Source of the DNA: Hungateiclostridiaceae bacterium UBA1305
GTDB taxonomy: Bacteria; Bacillota; Clostridia; Acetivibrionales; DTU013
Assembly: GCA_002307275.1 (NCBI GenBank)
Contig: DBTX01000038.1
Span: forward strand, 4,400 to 68,399
DNA length: 64,000 nucleotides
Direction: 5' to 3'
This document shows, piece by piece, positions 18,105 through 25,250 of this stretch (within the stretch, counting starts at the first letter, position 1; every line of letters starts with the position of its first letter). The notes below the pieces were generated by a model that worked only from the letters and a program-made list of their open reading frames with translations, was not told the origin of the DNA and searched no databases. Both the position numbers and the translations under genes were made by a program.

Positions 18105-18992
18105 ATGGAAAATGATTTTGATAAAAATAGTCAGATATTATTCTGTTTATTAATGAGTTGTTTTCCTTCTGCATATACATTAATGATGAATACTTATAAA
18201 CTTCAACAGATCACAAATATTGCAGGTGATAGGATGGATAATATACCTTATGATGATTATTCAATTATTTTAGATGTTATTAAGGACAGAGTTCTTGTTG
18301 ATAACGAAATACTCTATTATAAGGAATATTCCGAACTTTTGTCAGATAAATTTTATTATAAGGACATAACTTACTGTGAAGCCAGGAATTTAAGTGCAAA
18401 GGCTGCGTTTATGGCAAGCAAAGCAGTAGTAACGATCCTGTTTGATCTTGTATTTGTGTATGAGTATTGCAATATTGAAGAAACCAACAATTTATTCAAT
18501 ATGTATACGGAAAAGGTTAAAAAAACCATATGCATTGATAAATGGGAGTGCTTAAATTTTTTAGGTAATTTCGACAATTTGCGATGCCAATGCCTGATAA
18601 GGGATGTGCGTTATGCTGCCAATATTGATTCATTTATGACAAAGCTTGCAATATCAGTACTTGTGGATATTGAATGTCTAATTACGGAAACGGAGACAAT
18701 AAGACTCACAGACATAAAAAACATTAAAACAAAATCGTTGGATGTAAATTCCACAAATCACGATGCTCTTGTGGAAGATTCTTTACAGGAGGAAATTTCG
18801 CCATGTAGTGATTTGAATACGCTATCCAGACTTTCAACCTATATATCACAGTACATGAGTAAAATGATGGAGGTGAGCCAGCGACTCAACGAAGAAATTG
18901 TGCAAAAGAATAAATTGATAGATTTATTGGAAAGCACTGTTCAAAGTCTGAAAACAGAGAAAATATGTGAGGATACAAATCCGAAACAATAA
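18105..18992 (+). CDS. Uncharacterised protein with C-terminal coiled coil
   Basis: A 295-aa protein, unrecognised. The N-terminal ~190 residues are mostly helical with several Cys; there is no clear signal peptide. A polar linker (~205-240) leads to a coiled coil at ~245-285 (STYISQYMSKMMEVSQRLNE, then further heptads). The binding site is weak. It is divergent from gvpA3, sharing a ~90-bp promoter region. Its place inside the island suggests a vesicle- or regulation-related role, without direct support. Confidence 0.6.
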   Translation: MENDFDKNSQILFCLLMSCFPSAYTLMMNTYKLQQITNIAGDRMDNIPYDDYSIILDVIKDRVLVDNEILYYKEYSELLSDKFYYKDITYCEARNLSAKAAFMASKAVVTILFDLVFVYEYCNIEETNNLFNMYTEKVKKTICIDKWECLNFLGNFDNLRCQCLIRDVRYAANIDSFMTKLAISVLVDIECLITETETIRLTDIKNIKTKSLDVNSTNHDALVEDSLQEEISPCSDLNTLSRLSTYISQYMSKMMEVSQRLNEEIVQKNKLIDLLESTVQSLKTEKICEDTNPKQ

Positions 18993-19156
18993 CAATTTTT
19001 TTGGAGATACATATAATAATATAGTTGTAGCTGACTTGAGGAGTAGTTCTACCTTAACATAGCTTCATACATAAGCAGAAGCAACTAATTCACAGAACAA
19101 TACTTGCATAATGCAATATAATTTTATAAATTCTTATGAAAGGAGATCAAAACAGG

Positions 19157-19870
19157 ATGAATGACGAAAAATCGTTTGCCAAGCAGGAAGAAATGACAGA
19201 GAAAGTAGGTATTTTTGTTAAGAGAATACTTGCAAAATACTATGTACCTGAGTGCCAGGTGCTGTTCCAGGAAAAAATTGATCCTATCACCGGAGCACAT
19301 ACGGGCGTGAAGGAAGCATTAAAGCTTTTTATGAACAATGCGGGAGAAAATGGTGAAAACCCAATACAGGGAATAACAGAGGTCATTATGAGCCTTACTG
19401 AAACGCCATCAAGTGTTATCATAACAAATACCAAATCAAGAGTAAAAATTATTTTTAAAGTGTTCCTACTGGTAAAATATCAGGACATGGCAGCGCCGAG
19501 CCTTATTGTACTGCCGGATGATATCGGTACAAAGTGCTATACATCAGCCGACTTGACAATACCGCAGCATAAGGAGAATGATCACCCAAGAGAAACACTT
19601 CAGATTTCCGATGGTAATTTCCTGTACATAGCAGATATACCTCTATCAGAATTTGATAATCAGATGACATCATATCAACTGCATGACCCTACACTTCAAC
19701 CGTATGTTGTATTGAAAAACTTTTCATGGTCCATAGATGTCGATGATGTGGTAAGGAGCGATTCTGGTAATTCTGCGACAGCAACAACAATATCCATATG
19801 CCAGGATGTCCTTAATAAGATCAGCATAGATCAGGACCTTGAGATTAGCGGGATTGCAAAGATGTACTAG
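19157..19870 (+). CDS. Uncharacterised protein, possibly SPOCS-like
   Basis: A ~237-aa protein, unrecognised. Residues ~15-230 are rich in beta-type alternation (TPSSVIITNTKSRVKIIFKV, YVVLKNFSWSIDVDDV), with a weak resemblance to the SPOCS-like protein at 8943. There is no signal peptide or membrane helix. AAAGGAGAT fits the ATG at 19157 better than an in-frame ATG at 19136. It ends before a strong terminator, so it and the preceding gene form a unit of their own within the gvp island. Confidence 0.6.
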   Translation: MNDEKSFAKQEEMTEKVGIFVKRILAKYYVPECQVLFQEKIDPITGAHTGVKEALKLFMNNAGENGENPIQGITEVIMSLTETPSSVIITNTKSRVKIIFKVFLLVKYQDMAAPSLIVLPDDIGTKCYTSADLTIPQHKENDHPRETLQISDGNFLYIADIPLSEFDNQMTSYQLHDPTLQPYVVLKNFSWSIDVDDVVRSDSGNSATATTISICQDVLNKISIDQDLEISGIAKMY

Positions 19871-19962
19871 TGAGTTACCATCGAGCAACTTACTGCCTAA
19901 ACAGATGAAATAATGAATTTTGTGTAAACGGTAAAAATTAATGTTGAATTTAAAGTTATTTT

Positions 19963-20005
19963 TTAAGGGGCAAATGCTAAAGACAGGCATTAGCCCCTTA
20001 ATTTT
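19963..20005 (+). terminator. Terminator
   Basis: The stem TTAAGGGGC(A)AATGC / GCATT(A)GCCCCTTAA is followed by TTTT. Confidence 0.8.
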
Positions 20006-20163
20006 GCCCTAATAAGCCATATTTACCATAATATATAAATAATTGGAATACACATCTGCGATTTTTAATATATTAAAAAAGTGAAGATAGAGCTTGGCAA
20101 TTCAGGATATACATAACGTAGGAATGATAAAAAGGCAAAGCTGATACAAGAAGGTGAAAAGTA

Positions 20164-21060
20164 ATGACATTTAACGAGAACGGATGCAAAAAACCGGTTA
20201 AACCGGAGGAAAATAAAACGGGGATATATATCTATTGTATTATGCAGGAGGGTGCGGTAATCAATGCGGATCAAAAGGGGATAGACGGTTCAGGCAGCCT
20301 TTTCCCGGTACAATATCGCGAGCTTGCTGCTATTGCAAGTGAGGTGGAACTTGATAAGTTTAAATTACATACGGCGGTTACAAGCAAAGAAATTGATATG
20401 GGTTGGATAGAGGAAAAGGCAAGAGCACATGAGAGAATTGTGGAGCAATTAATGAAGGAGAATGATCTTCTGCCGGCAAAGTTTTGTTCAATTGTGAGTA
20501 ACAAGGAAGCTTTAAAGGCTTTTTTGGAAGACAACTACCATGAATACAGGAGGGCGTTCCAGAGGCTGAAAGGACACGAGGAGTGGAGTGTTAAAGTATA
20601 TCTGGATTTTGAAAAACTGAAACAGTTTATTATTGATAATACTCCGGAAATAAAGGAGAGAATAGAAATTCTTTCATTCATGTCAGATACGGGTACATAT
20701 CTGATAAAGCGTAAAATAGACAATCTGGTTCATGAACGAACGGATAAGCGCTTTGAGACTGATGTTGCATATATTGCAAAGGCACTCAGGGCTGTCAGCA
20801 AATGTGAAGCACTCTCAAAACCGGAGTCTCCGAAACACCAGCAGACGGATACCCCGGTTGTTTTTAAAGCTTCCTATCTGATTGAAAAAACCATGCTTTA
20901 TAATTTCAATCGACAATTGAATGAATTATCAGATGAACTTGAGCCTGAGGGGATTACTTTTGAAATAACCGGGCCCTGGCCCCCATATACATTTGTAAAA
21001 GATGAAGAAAAAGAGAATGCCGAACGGTCTTTAGTCAGGCTGTTATTGCCATTGAAATGA
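20164..21060 (+). CDS. Gas vesicle protein GvpF/GvpL (copy 2)
   Basis: A 298-aa GvpL/F protein: GIYIYCIMQEG start of the domain, KARAHERIVEQLMKENDLLP, then EEWSVKVYLDFEKL and the closing signature ITGPWPPYTF. It has an N-terminal polar extension (~18 residues) and a short C-terminal tail. GAAGGTGAAAAG precedes the ATG. It opens the second plus-strand gvp operon (20164-27416), which holds all the unusual fusions. Confidence 0.92.
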   Translation: MTFNENGCKKPVKPEENKTGIYIYCIMQEGAVINADQKGIDGSGSLFPVQYRELAAIASEVELDKFKLHTAVTSKEIDMGWIEEKARAHERIVEQLMKENDLLPAKFCSIVSNKEALKAFLEDNYHEYRRAFQRLKGHEEWSVKVYLDFEKLKQFIIDNTPEIKERIEILSFMSDTGTYLIKRKIDNLVHERTDKRFETDVAYIAKALRAVSKCEALSKPESPKHQQTDTPVVFKASYLIEKTMLYNFNRQLNELSDELEPEGITFEITGPWPPYTFVKDEEKENAERSLVRLLLPLK

Positions 21061-21113
21061 GCCGGAACGGTGCACTTGGATATGTCTGAGTCAGTTAAAA
21101 GGGAGGATTTGAG

Positions 21114-21515
21114 ATGATTGAAGCAACTCGGGATAAAGATGATAAGTCATCACTGGTAGATGTTATAGACAGGCTTCTGGATAAGGGACTTGTAATTAAT
21201 GCAGATATAACTGTGTCTGTTGCTGGAGTTGAACTGCTGGGTGTAAAGGTAAGAGCTGCCCTCGCCTCATTTGCAACAGCAGCGAAGTATGGCCTTGAAT
21301 TTCCTTCAGGCACCAATTACCAGACTGCAGCCTGGAAAGAAGCACAGGCAGGTGTGGAAACGTGTCCTCAGTGCGGCAAAGAAGTGGGTAAAGAAGAATT
21401 GTTGAATGAATGCTGCCCGTGGTGTGGCTGGATCAGTGCAAAGGCTGAAATGAAATTGAAAGAGAAAGAAATGCAGGCGATGCAAAGAATTGCAGTTCCA
21501 ATTCCGCAGAAATGA
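21114..21515 (+). CDS. GvpJ-like domain fused to a zinc ribbon
   Basis: A 133-aa protein. Residues ~10-60 are a GvpA/J-superfamily domain (SSLVDVIDRLLDKGLVINAD and VAGVELLGVKVRAALAS). Residues ~82-108 form a zinc ribbon with CPQCG and CPWCG pairs about 18 residues apart, followed by a basic/acidic helix. The same ribbon ends the protein at 24125. AAAGGGAGG precedes the ATG. It is likely a minor vesicle protein with a protein- or nucleic-acid-binding module. Confidence 0.85.
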   Translation: MIEATRDKDDKSSLVDVIDRLLDKGLVINADITVSVAGVELLGVKVRAALASFATAAKYGLEFPSGTNYQTAAWKEAQAGVETCPQCGKEVGKEELLNECCPWCGWISAKAEMKLKEKEMQAMQRIAVPIPQK

Positions 21516-21593
21516 TAAAAGCTATAGAAATCAAAGCCTTACTTTGCGTTTAATAAATAGTATCAGTAGAAGAGAGCATGGAGGAGTATCTGG

Positions 21594-22055
21594 ATGGAAC
21601 AGCCTTCAAAAGCCGATTTGAGCCGGTTCATGAATGTCCTGGATATACAGAGCCGAAAAATTATCTGGCATCTGCGTTATCATGGCCATGTAAGGCTTGC
21701 TGAGCTGACTGGGCTTATTGGTGCCTCTACTGACATGGAGACCTTATACAGGCTAAAGGAGATCATTAATCCTACCGCATTAAAATTATTTGGCAGGCCG
21801 ATCCTGGAATTTTGCAAGTCCAGGATTGATCAAAAAACCGGGAAGAGGGTACTTTTTAATTGGTGGCTTCGTGACTTCGCAGAAGAGGGGCAGCCGGTGA
21901 CAGGTGAAGGAGAGAAGCCCATGGTTGATGTATTTGATGAAGAGGATCAGATTGTCATTATTTCCGAGGTATCTCCTTCGCTTAAATTGAGTGATACGGT
22001 AAAAATAGAGCAGCGGCATGGTATCTTGAGCATCACAATTGATAAAATTCAATAA
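21594..22055 (+). CDS. Possible winged-helix plus Hsp20-like (GvpH-like) fusion
   Basis: A 153-aa protein. The N-terminal ~85 residues look like a helical DNA- or protein-binding domain (IIWHLRYHGHVRLAELTGLI, typical of a winged helix). The C-terminal ~45 residues resemble the end of an Hsp20 fold (DVFDEEDQIVIISEVS, RHGILSITIDK) as in GvpH, but shorter. The ATG at 21594 follows GGAGTATCTGG. The arrangement GvpJ - this - GvpK suggests a vesicle chaperone; the domain calls are by eye. Confidence 0.6.
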   Translation: MEQPSKADLSRFMNVLDIQSRKIIWHLRYHGHVRLAELTGLIGASTDMETLYRLKEIINPTALKLFGRPILEFCKSRIDQKTGKRVLFNWWLRDFAEEGQPVTGEGEKPMVDVFDEEDQIVIISEVSPSLKLSDTVKIEQRHGILSITIDKIQ

Positions 22056-22148
22056 ATGCATTGGTACAGATATATTTCTAATAATCGACTCCTTCAGGAC
22101 AATTCTGCAGTTCAAATGGCTTAAGCCCAGAAAGGAGAGATCTGGTTT

Positions 22149-22463
22149 ATGGCACTTGATATAAATGAAGATAATTTAAAACATGGTTTGCTGGGACTAG
22201 TGATGGCTTTGGTGGAAATCATCAGAGATTCGCTGAAACATCAGGCACGGGAAAGAATTAAAAGCGGGATTTTAACAGATGCGGAGATAGAAAGATTGGG
22301 GGGGGCTTTGATGGAACTGGATACAGCCATTGAAGACATAAAGGAAGAGCAGGGGATCACTGAATCGGTAAAAGGAGTAAGAGATGGATTGGATGAAATC
22401 GTAGATAGCGTTGTAGATAGATTGATTAACCCTGAAAGATGGGAAGATGAAGTTGAACAGTAA
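22149..22463 (+). CDS. gvpK: Gas vesicle protein GvpK
   Basis: A 104-aa GvpK: LKHGLLGLVMALVEIIRDSL, then DAEIERLGGALMELDTAIED and the closing LDEIVDSVVDRLINPE. GvpK is a small accessory protein needed for vesicle growth. AGAAAGGAGAG lies 8 nt upstream. It lies between the Hsp20-like gene and the P1-GvpF/L fusion. Confidence 0.93.
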   Translation: MALDINEDNLKHGLLGLVMALVEIIRDSLKHQARERIKSGILTDAEIERLGGALMELDTAIEDIKEEQGITESVKGVRDGLDEIVDSVVDRLINPERWEDEVEQ

Positions 22464-22548
22464 AAATTCAGGAGTATTGGGCCCAATTCGGCTTTTGATG
22501 ATTGCTTTAGTGAATGGAATGAAATGCTGAGCAAAGGCAGGGATGGTT

Positions 22549-23694
22549 ATGGAGTATGTATATATGGCCATGTTTCTACAGGAGATTGGAAAGGAGATCA
22601 ACGGGGAAAATATCCGAAAAATTTTCGCTGCACTGGATATGGAAGCGGATGATGCTAAAGTGCAGTTCTTTATTCCCGCACTGTCTATTCTTGCAGCAGC
22701 AAATCAGAAAAAGACAAAGAACCCGGCTGAAACTTCTTTTTATCAGAAATTAGGCCGCTTCCAAAAGCAGTTTGATACGCTTGAAAGTTCTATGGCAGCG
22801 ATTGATGAGAGGCTGAAAAAAGATAATCCGCAGCAGCAGCCTGAATATACTAAGAAGGATACTGAGGAAGAAATCGCACTAAATAATGAAATGATTCATG
22901 ACCTGCCTGCCAGGTATGTTTATGGGGTAGCAGATAAAGGGGTAAGCATTCATCTGGAAACGAAAGGCCTGGATGGCGCTTTAGTATACACCATCCCTTA
23001 TAAAGAAATATGTGTCGCTGTTCATGACTGCCTGGCCGAGCCATACAAATCAGAGGACGATGCAGCAGTGAAAGAGTGGCTTTTCACACAGCAGGAAGTG
23101 CTGGATGCCATAACAGAGAGATTTGGAGTGGTGCTTCCTATGAGCTTTGATATGATTATTGAGGGAAATAACGGACAAGATCCGGAGCAAACGGTAAAAG
23201 AGTGGCTGGAAAAGAATTACGACAATTTCACGGAAAAAATGTCGGGACTCAAAGGTAAGCAGGAATTCGGAGTTCAGGTCATCCTTGATACGGAAATTCT
23301 GAGCACAAAACTGATTGAAACGGATGAAAAGCTATTGAAAAAGAAGAAAGAGATTGACACTAAACCCGAAGGGATAGCTTACATGGAAAGAGAGTTGCTG
23401 AAGGACTTACTGAAGGAAAAGATTGAGGAAGCGGCAGACCAGTACTTCAGGGAGTTTTATAGCATGATTAGAAAATGCACGGATGACATTGTAATAGGAA
23501 AAGTTAAAAAAGTTGGGGGAAACAAGCAAATGCTGATGAATTTATCCTGTCTGGTAAGAAAGGATATGGTAGAAGAACTGGGCACCGAACTTGAAAAAAT
23601 TGAAAACATCAATGGTATAGCCGTGCGGTTTAGCGGCCCATGGGCACCTTACAGCTTTGTCACTCCTGAAAAGGGGGTGGCGAAAAATGGATGA
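22549..23694 (+). CDS. GvpF/GvpL (copy 3) with archaeal ribosomal P1/L12-like N-terminal domain
   Basis: A ~381-aa protein. Residues 1-~50 (MEYVYMAMFLQEIGKEINGE, then a helix ending near ALSIL) closely follow the N-terminal dimerisation domain of archaeal ribosomal stalk protein P1/L12, which begins MEY-Y-A-LLL-GKEI. A charged linker (~55-110) leads to a full GvpF/L domain (ARYVYGVADKG, KGKQEFGVQVILDTEIL, closing FSGPWAPYSF). The ATG at 22549 is chosen by that homology; an ATG two codons earlier is possible. It overlaps the next gene by 8 bp. The P1 part may dimerise the GvpF/L module (inference). Confidence 0.85.
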   Translation: MEYVYMAMFLQEIGKEINGENIRKIFAALDMEADDAKVQFFIPALSILAAANQKKTKNPAETSFYQKLGRFQKQFDTLESSMAAIDERLKKDNPQQQPEYTKKDTEEEIALNNEMIHDLPARYVYGVADKGVSIHLETKGLDGALVYTIPYKEICVAVHDCLAEPYKSEDDAAVKEWLFTQQEVLDAITERFGVVLPMSFDMIIEGNNGQDPEQTVKEWLEKNYDNFTEKMSGLKGKQEFGVQVILDTEILSTKLIETDEKLLKKKKEIDTKPEGIAYMERELLKDLLKEKIEEAADQYFREFYSMIRKCTDDIVIGKVKKVGGNKQMLMNLSCLVRKDMVEELGTELEKIENINGIAVRFSGPWAPYSFVTPEKGVAKNG

Positions 23695-24034
23695 AGTAAG
23701 TCTGAGTAATGGAGAAAAGATCATCTTAAAAGGGCAAGGTACCCTGATGTTCAAATCAACGTGGCAGCTCGGCCATTTATTTCTTACCGACAGACGGCTT
23801 ATTTTTATTCAGGCTGCTAAAACAATATTGGAATACAGACTGGATAAGATAATTGAGATGAGTATTATGAAAAGAAGCTGGCTGATGGGGATAAAAGTGA
23901 AGCAGTTATGTATTGAATTCAATTGCGGAAGTGGTCGGGAACAAGCCTGTATAGCACTTGTAAAGCCTGATGAATGGGTTGCTGCAATTAAAGAAGAAAT
24001 GACACTGATGCTTTTTCATTCGCGGCAAGGATAA
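23687..24034 (+). CDS. Single GRAM/PH-like domain protein
   Basis: A 115-aa protein made of one small beta domain with the bacterial GRAM/PH pattern: ENGEK-type start, WQLGHLFLTDRRLIFIQ, then YRLDKIIEMSI and a C-terminal helix with DEWVAAIKEE. It matches both internal GRAM-like repeats of the next protein. Its ATG lies in the end of the P1-GvpF/L gene behind AAGGGGGTGG, so translation is coupled. It possibly binds membrane or protein on the vesicle surface; no ligand residues can be assigned. Confidence 0.7.
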   Translation: MDEVSLSNGEKIILKGQGTLMFKSTWQLGHLFLTDRRLIFIQAAKTILEYRLDKIIEMSIMKRSWLMGIKVKQLCIEFNCGSGREQACIALVKPDEWVAAIKEEMTLMLFHSRQG

Positions 24035-24124
24035 AACAATGAAGACTTCATAGCCGCAAAGCAAATCAAAGCGATCGATGCCGGTATTAACGAAGCTCAT
24101 ATATTGCAGAAAGGTGGGGTTACA

Positions 24125-25234
24125 ATGGAGCCGAACCGAAGTCCGCAGGCAACGTTGAATGACCTGATTGATAGAATCCTTGATAAAGGCATTCTCCTGA
24201 ACACAGATCTGATTATATCTGTTGCCGGGATTCCCTTACTTGGCGTTAATCTTAAACTGGCTCTGGCGGGGATGGAGACGATGCTGGAATACGGGATTAT
24301 GAAGGATTGGGATGAAGCACAGCGTGCTGTGGCCTCTAAAGAAGCAGTAATGGAAAGACCTTGCCTGGATGAAAATGAAAGTATACTTTTTTCAATGTTC
24401 GGTACCCACTGGTACAGCAAAGGGATATACAACAGTTGGAGGGCAGGAACGATATACATTACCGACAAGAGGCTGATCATGTTCAGAAAAATGCCTGCTG
24501 AAGTTTTATTGGAAATATGTTATGAAGATATTAAGGCGATGTCTATTCAGGAAAGGGATCATTTTACCGGTGAAAAGCGGCAGGAACTCCATATCCTGAT
24601 GAAAGATGAAGAAGTAATCAAATTACATACCAAGGATACTGTTTTTTTGGAAAAGGCTATTGAGGATATTATGAAGAAAAAGGAGCTTAACCTTGAAGAT
24701 AATCCTGCATTCCCTGATAAGAAGGAAGTTTTGGGGGATTTTCTATATCCCGGGGAAGAGGTCGTTAATTCAGGAAAGATATGGTACCAGATGCCTTTTA
24801 CATCTGAGGGGAGTGTACGCTATGTGTGGAAGCCGGGACATTTATATCTCACAGACAAGAGGCTGTGCTGGTGGTATGATTTTGAGAGAAAATTGTATTT
24901 TGATATCCCTGCAGATGATATTTCACATGTTACCGTACAGGATGTGCAGTTTGGCAGTGCTCCGGTACAGGAAAAATCACTGATAATAATGTACAAAGAG
25001 GGAAATGAGAATAAAGTTGTCTGCTTCCATGATAATGAAACTTCTCTGCATGAATGGGAGAAAGTCATTAGCGAATATGCAAAGGAACATATGGATGGTA
25101 AAAATACTGAAACCTGCCCCAGATGTGGTAAAAAAGCATCCAAAGAGAGCTTGCTTGAAAATGGGTGTTCACGATGTGGATGGGTGAGCTTCAAGTTTGG
25201 CAGATCAATACCTGTAAACCAGCAGGTGCATTAA
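24125..25234 (+). CDS. GvpJ-like domain + two GRAM/PH-like domains + zinc ribbon
   Basis: A 369-aa four-module protein. Residues ~8-58: GvpA/J-like (ATLNDLIDRILDKGILLNTD and VAGIPLLGVNLKLALAG). ~75-180: GRAM-like 1 (WRAGTIYITDKRLIMFR). ~205-325: GRAM-like 2 (WKPGHLYLTDKRLCWWY). ~328-360: zinc ribbon with CPRCG and CSRCG. The ATG at 24125 sits behind AAAGGTGGGG. A shared GvpJ and ribbon with the 21114 protein suggest it arose by inserting the GRAM pair, probably from the neighbouring 23687 type. It looks like an adaptor between vesicle shell and another surface. Confidence 0.85.
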   Translation: MEPNRSPQATLNDLIDRILDKGILLNTDLIISVAGIPLLGVNLKLALAGMETMLEYGIMKDWDEAQRAVASKEAVMERPCLDENESILFSMFGTHWYSKGIYNSWRAGTIYITDKRLIMFRKMPAEVLLEICYEDIKAMSIQERDHFTGEKRQELHILMKDEEVIKLHTKDTVFLEKAIEDIMKKKELNLEDNPAFPDKKEVLGDFLYPGEEVVNSGKIWYQMPFTSEGSVRYVWKPGHLYLTDKRLCWWYDFERKLYFDIPADDISHVTVQDVQFGSAPVQEKSLIIMYKEGNENKVVCFHDNETSLHEWEKVISEYAKEHMDGKNTETCPRCGKKASKESLLENGCSRCGWVSFKFGRSIPVNQQVH

Positions 25235-25250
25235 AAAGGGGGAGTAAACC

